DNA of 64,000 bases from an uncultured Campylobacter sp. (GCF_938039205.1 NZ_CALHVM010000056.1:1-64000), one strand, 5' to 3'. Shown: positions 26,167 to 35,408, numbered from the stretch's first letter. The notes: generated by a model from the sequence alone, not told the origin. Numbers and translations are program-made.

Positions 26167-27612
26167 ATGTTAGAAACTTTTTTACTATTTTTTTCTATTC
26201 TACTTATCGCTTGTATCGTCTCTAGCAAGGTTTCAGATAGATTCGGTATCCCGTCGTTAGTCGTATTTTTGGCGGTTGGGATGCTGGCTGGCTCGGACGG
26301 ACTGCTAGGCATCGCCTTTGATAGCCAGCTCATCGCTCATGATGTGGGCATAATCGCACTTATTTTTATCCTCTACACTGGCGGGCTTGATACGAATTTA
26401 AAATCGATAAAGCCTATCATGATGAGTGGCATCATGCTCGCGACCGTTGGCGTCGTGCTGACGGCGGCTCTGGTCGCACTTTTGGTTAAATTTTTACTAG
26501 GGCTAACTTGGCTTGAAGCCTTGCTTTTTGGAGCGATCATCTCCTCGACCGACGCTGCGGCGGTGTTTGCGATCCTTGGAGCGAAGGAAATTTTGCTAAA
26601 AAATAACATCCGACCGCTTTTGGAGCTAGAATCTGGCTCAAACGATCCGATGGCGATTTTCCTCACTGTCACAATGATACAAATCATCGCCCTAAACACC
26701 GTCCCAGACGCCTCTGACATCACTGTCGCACTCATCAAGCAGTTTTTACTCGGCGGGCTGATGGGCTATGTATTTGGCGTCGCGCTACCTGGGCTTTTTA
26801 ACCGTCTAAGGCTTGAGTACTGGGGACTATATCCTGTTTTTTCGATGGCTTGGGTGATGCTTTTGTACGTGCTAGCGGGCAAGGTCGGCGGCAACGGCTT
26901 TTTGGCTGTTTATATCGCGGGTATGTTTATAAATAAAAAAGAGTTCGCGCATAAGAAAAATTTGATCGGTTTTCACGACGGTATCGCGTGGGCGATGCAG
27001 ATCGTCATCTTTTTGACGCTGGGACTTTTGGTAAATCCTTCTCAGCTGCCCGCCGTCGCGCTTGCGGGCACAGTGATCGCGTTTTGGATCATGTTTATCG
27101 CGCGTCCGGTGGGCGTTTTCGCGTCGTTACTTTTTTCGCGTTACAACGTGAAAGAAAAGATGTTTATCTCGTGGGTCGGGCTTCGCGGCGTCGTTCCTAT
27201 CGTACTTGCGACCTATCCGTTCGGGGCAAATTTGCCAAACTCGGAGCTGATTTTTAACACGATATTTTTCGTCGTGTTCGTCTCGATCATCATCCAAGGC
27301 ATGACGCTAGAAAAGGTCGCGCAAAAATGCGGCGTCAAAGAAGAAGTCGCGCCAAAAGAAGTCGAGATGTCAAATTTACCGATCTTTTACCACACTTTAC
27401 GCCAGCACACCATACGCTTTGACGCCGAAGTCGTGGGTAAAAACCTAGTCGAGCTCGAGCTTCCTAGCGACTTTTTGGTGCTACTCATCAAGCGAAAGGG
27501 CGAATACATCAAACCTACCGGCTCATCGGTATTTGAGGATGGCGACTTGCTGCTCATTCAGTGCGAGGACGAAAACAAATACAACGAAACCTTAAAGACG
27601 TTTACGGCGTAA
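26167..27612 (+). CDS. Potassium/proton antiporter, CvrA/NhaP2 (CPA1) type
   Basis: Inner-membrane cation/H+ antiporter with about twelve transmembrane helices (residues 1-400), including the acidic motifs SSTDAAAVFAILG and LESGSNDPMA of the NhaP/CPA1 family. A soluble C-terminal TrkA_C (RCK_C) domain occupies about 405-480 (FDAEVVGKNLVELELPSDFLVLLIKRKGEYI...). It likely exports K+ in exchange for protons and adjusts cell volume or pH. It follows hspR as kefB (Cj1231) does in C. jejuni. Confidence 0.88.
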   Translation: MLETFLLFFSILLIACIVSSKVSDRFGIPSLVVFLAVGMLAGSDGLLGIAFDSQLIAHDVGIIALIFILYTGGLDTNLKSIKPIMMSGIMLATVGVVLTAALVALLVKFLLGLTWLEALLFGAIISSTDAAAVFAILGAKEILLKNNIRPLLELESGSNDPMAIFLTVTMIQIIALNTVPDASDITVALIKQFLLGGLMGYVFGVALPGLFNRLRLEYWGLYPVFSMAWVMLLYVLAGKVGGNGFLAVYIAGMFINKKEFAHKKNLIGFHDGIAWAMQIVIFLTLGLLVNPSQLPAVALAGTVIAFWIMFIARPVGVFASLLFSRYNVKEKMFISWVGLRGVVPIVLATYPFGANLPNSELIFNTIFFVVFVSIIIQGMTLEKVAQKCGVKEEVAPKEVEMSNLPIFYHTLRQHTIRFDAEVVGKNLVELELPSDFLVLLIKRKGEYIKPTGSSVFEDGDLLLIQCEDENKYNETLKTFTA

Positions 27613-27654
27613 ATTTGCCGCCGTTTGCGTAAAATTTAAAGAAAGGAAATAGAA

Positions 27655-27765
27655 ATGAAATTTGAGGAAATGACCTTATCTACATTTTCAAGCGCATTTC
27701 GTAGGATAAGAAATAAAAGAGGACTTAATAAAAATAAAGATAAAAACGTTAAAGAGGAAAAATAA
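27655..27765 (+). CDS. Small basic hypothetical protein (36 aa)
   Basis: A short frame with a strong GAAAGGAA site eight bases before its ATG. The product is 36 residues with a very basic, lysine/asparagine-rich tail (RRIRNKRGLNKNKDKNVKEEK). It ends two bases before the start of the phase-variable gene, suggesting a shared transcript. It could be a leader peptide or a real small protein. No family is recognised. Confidence 0.45.
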   Translation: MKFEEMTLSTFSSAFRRIRNKRGLNKNKDKNVKEEK

Positions 27766-27767
27766 AA

Positions 27768-28228
27768 ATGAAGTTTGTCAATTTATTTTTAATAACCGCT
27801 TTAGGTATTACATTTAGTTATGCAAAAGAAAAAGTCGATTGTAACGACCCGAAAAACACCCCTAGATATATTGGGGGGGGGTAATGATTGGCGGTAAAAT
27901 GGAGTGCGACGTTAATCGCGGCACTGCGGAGCGCGCCAAACGCGAGCTTGATATGACTATCGGCAGAAACCCAGTAACTGGTAAGGTAACGTCAAAGGCG
28001 GAGCTGGCGGGCGGTAATAAGGCTACGAATAACCTAGAAGCGGCGCAGATGAATTTCGGCAAAGCGGAGCAGGCGCTAAAAGACGCAGAAGAGGCTTACG
28101 AGGGCGACCGCAGCACTAAAAACTCTCGCCGCGTCGATAAGGCGCGTAAAGCGTTTAAGCAGGCGCAGCTAGACTTAGAGGCGGCGGAAGAGATAAAAGA
28201 AAAAGCCGATAGGAAAAAGGACAAGTAG
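27768..28228 (+). CDS. Secreted helical protein, split by a G9 tract (phase-OFF)
   Basis: The ATG at 27768 (site AGAGGAA) opens a signal peptide (MKFVNLFLITALGITFSYA) and a short mature start (KEKVDCNDPKNTPRYIGGG), then stops at 27882 right after nine Gs. The continuation lies one frame away, where a frame from an ATG at 27884 runs to 28228: MIGGKMECDVNRGTAERAKRE, then an alanine/lysine-rich helix. Adding one G joins the two parts into a 153-residue secreted protein with two cysteines (VDC, MEC) that could pair. This is the classic layout of slipped-strand phase variation. The function is unknown. Confidence 0.75.
27873..27881 (+). repeat. Poly-G tract (G9), phase-variation switch
   Basis: Nine consecutive Gs, the only homopolymeric G or C tract this long seen in the window. 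It sits inside a coding frame between the signal peptide and the body of the protein. G9 is out of frame; G10 or G7 would be in frame. Confidence 0.85.
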
Positions 28229-28259
28229 CCTGCTCAAATTTGAGTTTGGACGAGCCAAG

Positions 28260-28284
28260 GATCAAGAGGGAAGCCCTCTTGATC
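28260..28284. terminator. Strong hairpin after the phase-variable gene
   Basis: GATCAAGAGGG and CCCTCTTGATC form a perfect 11-bp stem with a 3-nt loop. It lies between convergent genes and may act in both directions. Confidence 0.7.
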
Positions 28285-28307
28285 AAATTTAACAATCTAG
28301 CGCTTAA

Positions 28308-28335
28308 CCCCAAGGCGGTGAAACCGCCGAAGGGG
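28308..28335. terminator. Second hairpin between convergent genes
   Basis: GGCGGT and ACCGCC pair across a 3-nt loop, extended by CCCC/GGGG outside small internal loops. Flanking bases on the right are T/A rich. It probably serves metY on the minus strand or adds to the previous hairpin. Confidence 0.5.
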
Positions 28336-28391
28336 TATATTTGAATTTAGCTTAAATTTAGCCGAATTTATCTTTCAAATTTAACTCTCTT

Positions 28392-29663
28392 TTACTCCAA
28401 AGCTTGCGCGAGATCGGCGATGAGGTCGTCTGCGTTTTCTAGACCGACGCTTATTCTGATTAGTTCTTTTGTTATGCCGGCTTTTATTAGCTCCTCGCTC
28501 GAGAGCTGCTGATGTGTAGTGGAGGCTGGGTGCGTGATGAGCGACTTTGAGTCACCGATATTTACGACGATTTTAAAGAGCTTTACCTTGCCCAGCATCT
28601 TTACGGCGCGCTCATAGCTATCGGTTTCAAAGCACATTAGCCCGCTAGCCATACCGTCTTTAAAGTATTTTTGCGCTTTTTCGTGCTCGGGATCGCTTTT
28701 TAGCGCAGGGTAGGTCACGCGCTTGACGTGTTTATGCGAGTTTAAAAACTCGGCGATCTTGCGCGCATTTTGCGAGTGCCTCTCGATACGAACGCTCAAA
28801 GTCTCAAGCCCCTGGATGAGCTGCCAAGAGTTAAAAGGCGAGATCGTAGCGCCTATATCGCGCACCAAAGCCACCCTCATGCGTAGCGTGTAGATGTCGA
28901 ATTTGTCAGCCATCTGAGCGTAAACTAGCCCATGATAGCTCTCGTCGGGCTCGTTAAAGTGCATGTATCTGGCGTTGCCGACTAGCTTGGCGTTTAAATT
29001 TTTACTAGCGACGACTGCGCCCGCTAGACTTAGGCCCTGGCCGCAGATATATTTGCTCGCGCTATGCACGACGACGTCGATGCCGTGATTTAGCGGCTGG
29101 AAAATGATCGGCGTAGGCACGGTGTTATCGGCTATCGTTACGACGCCGTGCTTGTCTGCTATCTCTACTATCTTTTTAAAATTCGGGATTGCGATTTGCG
29201 GATTTGATAGCGTTTCAAAAAATATCGCGCGCGTTTTGTCGTCTATCAAATTTTCAAGATCATCGGCGCTGTCGCTATCAAACACCCGCGCCTCGATGCC
29301 AAAACGCTTAAGCGTATGTATAAAAAGAACCATCGTTCCACCGTAAATTTTCTTTGCCACGACGATGTTGTCGCCGACTGCGGCTAAATTTGCGATCGAG
29401 TAGAAAATCGCCGACTGACCGCTGGCCGTCACGATAGAGGCCGAGCCCCCCTCGAGCGCGGCTATACGGCTCTCTAGTACGTCCGTCGTCGGGTTGCCCA
29501 GCCTCGTGTAGATGTGGCCCGGTTCTTCTAGCGCAAATCTCGCCGCAGCCATCTCGGCGCTACCAAAATCATAAGCCGTAGTCTGGTAAATCGGCACCGC
29601 CATGGCGCCCGGGCCCGTCTTGGTGTCGTAGCCGTAGTGCGTTGCAATCGTCTCTTTTTGCAT
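28392..29663 (-). CDS. metY: O-acetylhomoserine sulfhydrylase/aminocarboxypropyltransferase
   Basis: PLP enzyme of the Cys/Met metabolism family that makes homocysteine from O-acetylhomoserine and sulfide. The N-terminal YQTTAYDFGSAEMAAARFALEEPGHIYTRLGNPT block, Lys204 for PLP (HSASKYICGQG) and the C-terminal HPASTTHQQL motif are typical, and the length of 423 is that of MetY rather than of the shorter MetB. It appears as a single-gene transcript, divergent from the following hypothetical gene. Confidence 0.93.
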   Translation of the reverse strand: MQKETIATHYGYDTKTGPGAMAVPIYQTTAYDFGSAEMAAARFALEEPGHIYTRLGNPTTDVLESRIAALEGGSASIVTASGQSAIFYSIANLAAVGDNIVVAKKIYGGTMVLFIHTLKRFGIEARVFDSDSADDLENLIDDKTRAIFFETLSNPQIAIPNFKKIVEIADKHGVVTIADNTVPTPIIFQPLNHGIDVVVHSASKYICGQGLSLAGAVVASKNLNAKLVGNARYMHFNEPDESYHGLVYAQMADKFDIYTLRMRVALVRDIGATISPFNSWQLIQGLETLSVRIERHSQNARKIAEFLNSHKHVKRVTYPALKSDPEHEKAQKYFKDGMASGLMCFETDSYERAVKMLGKVKLFKIVVNIGDSKSLITHPASTTHQQLSSEELIKAGITKELIRISVGLENADDLIADLAQALE

Positions 29664-29689
29664 TTTTTCTCCTTGTAAAATTTGCGCGC

Positions 29690-29722
29690 ATTATAACCGC
29701 TAAAAGTTTAAATTGGTATAAT
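29690..29722. promoter_or_regulatory. Divergent promoter pair, metY and hypothetical gene
   Basis: On the minus strand TATAAT is read at 29690-29695, 27 bp before the metY start. On the plus strand TATAAT is read at 29717-29722, 21 bp before the next start. The two face away from each other. Confidence 0.55.
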
Positions 29723-29742
29723 TGGGCTTTTGAAAGGAAAAA

Positions 29743-30075
29743 ATGGCTGAACAAAACGACAAATTTAAGCGCGTAAAATACCTACGCGGCCTGGAAAAAT
29801 TCGCAAAAGCGGCGATTAGCGCGCTAAAAAGAGAGGATTTTAACGAGGATGAATTTCGCGCTAGGGTCGGCAAAAACGCTGAAATTTTACGTAAGATCGA
29901 GCCGGTTTTTTTAGATAACGCCTACTCGAAATCTCTTGAAAATTTCGTAAATTTGGTCGTAAAAGGCGGCGAGAGAGGCGAGCTAGTAGCCTGCGCTAAC
30001 GCGCTAGAAAAGCTAAAAAACCAAAAAACCTATAAAAAAGAAAAACATCGAAAAAAATATAAGGACGAAGAGTGA
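29743..30075 (+). CDS. Conserved hypothetical basic protein
   Basis: A 110-residue helical protein with a very lysine-rich C terminus (KNQKTYKKEKHRKKYKDEE). No named family is recognised. A good GAAAGGAA site precedes the ATG. The next gene, a HAD phosphatase, starts at a GTG overlapping its stop codon, so they are coupled. The basic tail could contact nucleic acid. Confidence 0.7.
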   Translation: MAEQNDKFKRVKYLRGLEKFAKAAISALKREDFNEDEFRARVGKNAEILRKIEPVFLDNAYSKSLENFVNLVVKGGERGELVACANALEKLKNQKTYKKEKHRKKYKDEE

Positions 30076-30695
30076 AATGCGTGATATTTGACATGGACGG
30101 CACGCTCATAGATAGCGCAAGAGCGATCTGCGAGACGGTAAACGAGGTGCGGCGCGAGCTGGGGCTTGAGGGCGATCTCGCGGCCGAGTTTATCGTAAAG
30201 GCCATAAACGAGCCGGGGCGAAATTTGGGGCTTGACTTTTACGGTATCGATAAGCCTGATATGAAACTGCGGGATAACTTTGAAGCTAAATTTAAGAAAA
30301 ACTACCGCGAATACGCCGCTGCTTATGATGGCGTCGAGGGACTGCTAGCAGGGCTAAAAGATGCCGGGCATTTCGTCGCTCTAGCTAGCAATGCGCCGCG
30401 ATATACTTTGGATGAAATTTTACAAAGAAGCGGGATATTTAAATTTTTTGATCTCATCGTCGGAGCGGACGAAAACGTACCTCAAAAACCAGATCCCGCG
30501 ATGCTAAATTTGATATTAAAATCAGGCGAATTCGATAAAGCGATTTTTGTCGGAGATAGTAAAAAAGATGAGCTTGCCGCACGCAATGCGGATATGAGAT
30601 ATCTAAACGTTTGCTGGGGATTTGGTAGCCAAAGTCCAAGCTGCGATAATGTTTTTACGGTGGCTGAGGCAGCCCTATATATCGAGAAGTTATAA
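30072..30695 (+). CDS. HAD-superfamily phosphatase (Gph-like)
   Basis: Haloacid dehalogenase-type hydrolase with the nucleophile motif FDMDGTLIDSA at the N terminus (Asp8/Asp10), a cap domain, and the C-terminal motif VGDSKKDELAARNADM. Members of this subgroup hydrolyse phosphoglycolate or similar small phosphates; the substrate cannot be fixed here. The start is a GTG overlapping the previous stop. Confidence 0.85.
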   Translation: MKCVIFDMDGTLIDSARAICETVNEVRRELGLEGDLAAEFIVKAINEPGRNLGLDFYGIDKPDMKLRDNFEAKFKKNYREYAAAYDGVEGLLAGLKDAGHFVALASNAPRYTLDEILQRSGIFKFFDLIVGADENVPQKPDPAMLNLILKSGEFDKAIFVGDSKKDELAARNADMRYLNVCWGFGSQSPSCDNVFTVAEAALYIEKL

Positions 30696-30785
30696 AAATT
30701 TAGCGTATTATAGTGTGTATGATTTTAAATAAGATTTTACAAAAAATAATATGTATTTTAAGATTTGCGAAAGGTTTTAAAATTT

Positions 30786-31043
30786 ATGGATTATGATATA
30801 TTTTCTCAAAGTCCGAGAGAAAAATTCTTTGAAATTTTATTTAACGCGAACAAAAACTTAGTCGAAAACGAGCTTGAAAAAACCTTTGAAAAATTTATCG
30901 CGATGAGTGAATTTTGCGAAAAAAACGGCTTTGACGAAATGGCGCAAAATTCGTTTATTTCTCAAAATCAAACCCTGATAAATGAGCGTCTAAACGACAT
31001 TTATATCGGGCTTAGTGGGGATATTTTAAGTCAAAATGAGTAA
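30786..31043 (+). CDS. DUF2018 family protein
   Basis: A small acidic protein (85 residues) of the DUF2018 family confined to Campylobacter and Helicobacter relatives, recognised from IFSQSPREKFFEILFNANKNLVENELEKTFEKF. It is all helical and of unknown function. I start at the ATG, which has AAAGG upstream, rather than at a TTG seven codons earlier. It overlaps the next gene by 8 bp and precedes the hemA block as in C. jejuni. Confidence 0.8.
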   Translation: MDYDIFSQSPREKFFEILFNANKNLVENELEKTFEKFIAMSEFCEKNGFDEMAQNSFISQNQTLINERLNDIYIGLSGDILSQNE

Positions 31044-31491
31044 AATAGCCGTTATATTTTCGTTGTTTTTATCGCTGGCTTTTGGCGCGGTAAATTTCGA
31101 GGAAGAGCACCTTTTTGAGCTCAAAAAAGACGAGTGGGCGCGGGTTTTCGTCACTAAAAAAGGCACAGACGAGCGCGAGAGCTTCGACTTTCGCTGGACG
31201 CTTTTTGATAACACGAACATCATCGTGCATTCGCGCTACCGAAACTATCCTCGTCAGCTTGTTATGTCGCTAAGGCGCGGCCTTGAGACTTACAAGCAGA
31301 CTTTGATACCTGACCTCAAGTATCCGCCTAGCGACCGCGTCGCGCTTTATCTCGTTTTTGAGGATTTTAAGCAAGGCGTAGCGAAATTTCGCGTGCTGAT
31401 AAACGACGACGAACAGCGCGTAGACGTGGAGTTTTTGAACCCGCCAAGAAAGCAGAGCGGCGCTCAAAATAGCGCGCAAAACGCCAGATAA
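31036..31491 (+). CDS. Exported hypothetical protein
   Basis: A 151-residue protein with a short cleavable signal (MSKIAVIFSLFLSLAFGAV) and a beta-rich body. I know no function; it sits where C. jejuni has the exported protein Cj0540, between DUF2018 and the prenyl synthase. Its start lies inside the DUF2018 gene, indicating one operon. Confidence 0.7.
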   Translation: MSKIAVIFSLFLSLAFGAVNFEEEHLFELKKDEWARVFVTKKGTDERESFDFRWTLFDNTNIIVHSRYRNYPRQLVMSLRRGLETYKQTLIPDLKYPPSDRVALYLVFEDFKQGVAKFRVLINDDEQRVDVEFLNPPRKQSGAQNSAQNAR

Positions 31492-31513
31492 AAGCAAAAT
31501 TAAGTGAGCCTAA

Positions 31514-32407
31514 ATGGAAAAAATAGATCTGATAATGAAAAATTTTATCGCGGAGCTTGGCTACGAGCCTGCAAACGCGATGTTTGCACGGATAAATTCG
31601 GGCAAAAAGCTGCGCTCTAAGCTACTTTTAAAAATAGCGGGAGAAAGCGAGCAAAGCCTAAAAATTTGCGCGATTATAGAGCTTATTCACCTAGCTAGTT
31701 TGCTTCACGACGACGTGATAGATGATGCGGGCACCAGGCGCGGAAGCCCTAGTATAAACGCGAGTTTCGGCACCAAAAACGCCGTTATGCTGGGCGATAT
31801 CCTCTACTCGAAGGGCTTTTACGAGCTGTCTAAATTTCCGCACGAGATCGCGGGCGAGATATCGTGCGCGGTTAGTAAGCTAAGCATAGGCGAGATGATG
31901 GACGTGGATATCTCGGCTAAATTTAACGAAGACAAGTCTGCATACGAAACGATGATCTACTACAAAACCGCCGTTTTGATTGAGGCTACTGCCGCGGTCG
32001 GTGCGATGCTGGCTGGGCTTGACTCGCGTAATTTTAAAATTTACGGCAAAAACCTAGGCCTAGCCTTTCAGATAATCGACGACATCCTAGACGTCACGCA
32101 AGACGCCGCGACGCTTGGGAAGCCGAATTTTAGCGACTTTAAAGAGGGTAAAACGACGCTACCTTACATTTATCTTTACGAAAGCTTAAACGAAGCGGAC
32201 AAAGATAAGCTAAAAAGCCTATTTAAAAAGGATCTGAGTGAGGCCGAGCGAGGCTGGGTGAGGGCGAAGATGAACGAAACGGGCGCTATAAAAAAAAGCA
32301 TAGAAGCGGCGAAAAATTTAGGCGAGCAGGCGATAAAATCGGTAGAGAAATTTAACGTAGACGGCCTAGAAAGTATCGTAAAATCAATGATAGATAGGGA
32401 ATTTTAA
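31514..32407 (+). CDS. Polyprenyl diphosphate synthase
   Basis: Trans-isoprenyl diphosphate synthase that extends isopentenyl diphosphate, probably to the side chain of menaquinone. Both aspartate-rich motifs are present: LLHDDVIDDAGTRRG (first) and IIDDILDV (second). Length is 297. Chain length cannot be read from sequence by eye; octaprenyl or shorter products are possible. It shares a TAATG overlap with hemA. Confidence 0.9.
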   Translation: MEKIDLIMKNFIAELGYEPANAMFARINSGKKLRSKLLLKIAGESEQSLKICAIIELIHLASLLHDDVIDDAGTRRGSPSINASFGTKNAVMLGDILYSKGFYELSKFPHEIAGEISCAVSKLSIGEMMDVDISAKFNEDKSAYETMIYYKTAVLIEATAAVGAMLAGLDSRNFKIYGKNLGLAFQIIDDILDVTQDAATLGKPNFSDFKEGKTTLPYIYLYESLNEADKDKLKSLFKKDLSEAERGWVRAKMNETGAIKKSIEAAKNLGEQAIKSVEKFNVDGLESIVKSMIDREF

Positions 32408-33699
32408 TGCATTATGCAAGCGTGAGCTTTACGCACAAAAACACCGATATATCCGTGCGCGAAAAGCTCTCTTTTTCTAACATCGAGCGCAAAAACGAAA
32501 TTTTACGCCTCATTAGCTCCAGTCAAAACATCAACGAATGTATGGTGCTAAGTACTTGCAACCGCGTCGAGATCATCGCTAGCGTAAAGACGGTCGAAGG
32601 CGCTAGCAAGCACATCATCGCCTGCATGTCGCTCATCTGCGGCATCCCTTTTGAGGAGCTGCAAAGCAGAGCCGACATCTACGAGGATAACGGCGCCGTG
32701 CATCATCTCTTTGCCGTAGCTAGTTCGCTAGATAGCCTTGTTATCGGCGAAACGCAGATCGCGGGACAGCTAAAAGAGGCTTATAAATTTGCCCGCGCTA
32801 ACGGCAAATGCGGCGCAAAGCTAGGTAGAGCGATGGAGTTTGCCTTTAAATGCGCGGCAGAGGTGCGAAATAAAACCGAAATCTCCAAAAATCCGATCTC
32901 GGTCTCAAGCGTCGCGGTGGCTAAGGCAAAGGAGATTTTCGGCACATTAAACGGCATGGTCGCCGTGATCGTGGGTGCGGGAGAGATGGCGGAGCTAGCC
33001 GCAAAGCACCTGATCGCAAGCGGTGCGCGAACGATAATCGTCAGCCGAAACAAAGAACGCGCTAAAAATTTGGCCCTGACGCTGGGGGATAATAACGAAT
33101 ACGACGCACTTTCAAACGTAGCGCAGTACATAAATAAATATCAAATCATATTTTCCGCGACCGCCGCGCCGCATCCCGTTTTGATCGACGCGATGGTAGA
33201 GCCAAAGGAGTTTAAGCGCTACTTTTTTGATATAGCCGTGCCGCGCGATATCGCGATCACGCAGAGCGAAAATATCAAAATTTACGCCGTGGACGACTTG
33301 CAAGAGATCGTAAATAAAAATCTAGCCCTGCGCGAGGAACAGGCGCAGATCGCGTACGGCATCGTCGGGCGAAATACGGCGGCGTTTTTCCAAATGCTGC
33401 GCGAACTAGCAGTCACGCCGCTAATAAAAGGCATAAGAGAGCAGGCTAAAGAGTGCGCCCAGAGAGAACTCGCAAAAGCCCTAAAAAAGGGCTATCTAAA
33501 ACATAGCGACAAGGAGGAGGCGTACCGCCTCATACATCAGGTTTTTAAGGCGTTTTTGCACGCGCCGACGATAAATTTAAAAAACCTCGCGGGCGCTGCG
33601 GGAAGCGAAGCACAGCTAAGAGCTATCGGGGAAATTTTTAACGTCGCGGAGCAAACGCCGCAAGAAGAAAATAACGAATTTGAATGGGAGAACGAATGA
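32407..33699 (+). CDS. hemA: Glutamyl-tRNA reductase
   Basis: First enzyme of the C5 haem pathway: it reduces glutamyl-tRNA to glutamate-1-semialdehyde with NADPH. The catalytic Cys51 (LSTCNRVEI), the substrate motif GETQIAGQLKEAY, the nucleotide-binding VGAGEMAELAAKHL and the C-terminal dimerisation helix are present, and 430 residues is normal. It is coupled to the prenyl synthase upstream and to proS downstream (ATGA). Confidence 0.95.
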   Translation: MHYASVSFTHKNTDISVREKLSFSNIERKNEILRLISSSQNINECMVLSTCNRVEIIASVKTVEGASKHIIACMSLICGIPFEELQSRADIYEDNGAVHHLFAVASSLDSLVIGETQIAGQLKEAYKFARANGKCGAKLGRAMEFAFKCAAEVRNKTEISKNPISVSSVAVAKAKEIFGTLNGMVAVIVGAGEMAELAAKHLIASGARTIIVSRNKERAKNLALTLGDNNEYDALSNVAQYINKYQIIFSATAAPHPVLIDAMVEPKEFKRYFFDIAVPRDIAITQSENIKIYAVDDLQEIVNKNLALREEQAQIAYGIVGRNTAAFFQMLRELAVTPLIKGIREQAKECAQRELAKALKKGYLKHSDKEEAYRLIHQVFKAFLHAPTINLKNLAGAAGSEAQLRAIGEIFNVAEQTPQEENNEFEWENE

Positions 33700-35408
33700 A
33701 ATTTAGCAAACTTTACGCGCCGACGGCAAAAGAAGCGCCAAAAGACGCGAGTCTGGCAAGTCATAAATTTTTGCTCCGAGCGGGCTACGCCGAGCAGGTA
33801 GGTAGCGGACTTTACAACTTTTTGCCGCTTGGCAAACGAGTTCTTGAAAATATAAAAAATATCGTCAAAGAGGAGCTTGACGAGGCGGGCGCGCAGGAGA
33901 TATCGATGAGCTTCGTCACGTCTGCGGATCTTTGGCGCGAGAGCGGACGCTTTGACGTCTACGGCAAGGAGCTTTTGCGCTTTAAGGACCGCAAAGAAAA
34001 CGACTTCGTATTGAGTCCAACCAACGAAGAGAGCGTCGTCGCGCTCGTTCGAGGTAAAGTGACATCCTATAAGCAACTGCCGCTAAATTTGTATCAGATA
34101 AATACCAAATTTAGAGACGAAGCAAGGCCGAGATTTGGACTGCTTAGAGGGCGTGAGTTTTTGATGAAGGACGGATATAGCTTTCACGCAAACGCCGAGG
34201 ATCTGGACCGAGAATTTGACCTGATGGAGAAAACTTATAGCAAAATTTTTACTCGCCTTGGGTTAAATTTCCGCGCGGTTAGAGCCGATAGCGGCGCGAT
34301 AGGCGGCAGCGGAAGTAAAGAGTTTATGGTGCTTGCAAATAGCGGCGAGGACGACATCATCGTCTGTGAAAACTGCGACTACGCCGCAAACATAGAGGCC
34401 GCAACCCGCGCAAAACGAACGACTAAGGCTGAGCAGCCAGAGGCCGACGCGGCTAAATTTTTAACTCCAAATGCCAAAACCATCAAAGATGTGGCGGAGT
34501 TTTTTAGAGTTGACGAGTTTTACTGCATAAAAGCGGTGATAAAAAAGGCGATTTTTATTGACGCCAAAGGCGAAAAGAGCGAGAAAATCGTAGTATTTTT
34601 CGTGCGCGGCGAGGATGAGCTACAAGAGGTCAAAGCCCAAAACGCATGCGGGGCGCTTGAGCTAGCGGACGCAACCGAGGCCGAGATCACGGCAGCCGGG
34701 CTTGTGGGCGGATTTTGCGGGCCGGTTGGGCTAAAGGGCGTGGAGTTTTATATCGACAAAGAGCTTGAAGGCGAATCGCAGATGATCTGCGGCGCAAACG
34801 AGCGAGATTATCACTTCGTTGGCGTTAGCGTTAGCAGTTTTAACGCTGAGCGTTTCAAAGATCTAACCGCGGTCAAAGCGGGCGATAAATGCCCTTGCTG
34901 CGGCGGAAATTTAAGCGTTAGTAAAGGTATCGAGGTTGGGCATATATTTAAGCTAGGCACCAAGTACTCTGAGCCGATGGGTGCGACGTTTTTGGACGAA
35001 AACGGCAAGGCAAAACCGTTTATCATGGGCTGCTACGGTATCGGCGTTAGCCGTCTGGTCGCCGTCGCCGTCGAGGCCAAGCACGACGAAAAAGGCATAA
35101 TCTGGAACGAAACCCTAACTCCGTTTAAATTTGAAATCATCATCTCAAATTTAAAAGACGAAGAAGGCGTCAAATTTGCGCAGGAGCTTTACGAGAGCTT
35201 GCGCGCGGCTGGCGTTTCGGTGCTGCTTGACGATAGAAACGAGCGTTTTGGCGTCAAAATGAGCGAATTTGAGCTGATGGGTTTTCCTTATGCCGTGATC
35301 GTGGGCAAGGGGCTAGCAGAAGGCACGGTAGAGCTCGTCACGCGCGACGGGCTAACCAAAGAAACCGTCAAAGCGAGCGAAATTTTAGTGCGACTAAAGA
35401 GCTTATGA
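33696..35408 (+). CDS. proS: Prolyl-tRNA synthetase
   Basis: Class II aminoacyl-tRNA synthetase that charges tRNA-Pro. Motif 2 (TKFRDEARPRFGLLRGREFLMKDGYSF), the inserted editing domain (about 220-390) and the C-terminal anticodon-binding domain are in order. I start at the ATG at 33696, which overlaps the hemA stop and has GGGAG five bases upstream, instead of an ATG four codons earlier. The prolinyl-tRNA editing domain indicates the bacterial-type (ProS-I) enzyme. Confidence 0.95.
   Translation: MKFSKLYAPTAKEAPKDASLASHKFLLRAGYAEQVGSGLYNFLPLGKRVLENIKNIVKEELDEAGAQEISMSFVTSADLWRESGRFDVYGKELLRFKDRKENDFVLSPTNEESVVALVRGKVTSYKQLPLNLYQINTKFRDEARPRFGLLRGREFLMKDGYSFHANAEDLDREFDLMEKTYSKIFTRLGLNFRAVRADSGAIGGSGSKEFMVLANSGEDDIIVCENCDYAANIEAATRAKRTTKAEQPEADAAKFLTPNAKTIKDVAEFFRVDEFYCIKAVIKKAIFIDAKGEKSEKIVVFFVRGEDELQEVKAQNACGALELADATEAEITAAGLVGGFCGPVGLKGVEFYIDKELEGESQMICGANERDYHFVGVSVSSFNAERFKDLTAVKAGDKCPCCGGNLSVSKGIEVGHIFKLGTKYSEPMGATFLDENGKAKPFIMGCYGIGVSRLVAVAVEAKHDEKGIIWNETLTPFKFEIIISNLKDEEGVKFAQELYESLRAAGVSVLLDDRNERFGVKMSEFELMGFPYAVIVGKGLAEGTVELVTRDGLTKETVKASEILVRLKSL

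Noticed and set aside
29443..29452. Run of six Cs inside metY as a phase-variation tract
   Set aside because: Too short compared with known switching tracts, and metY is intact across it.
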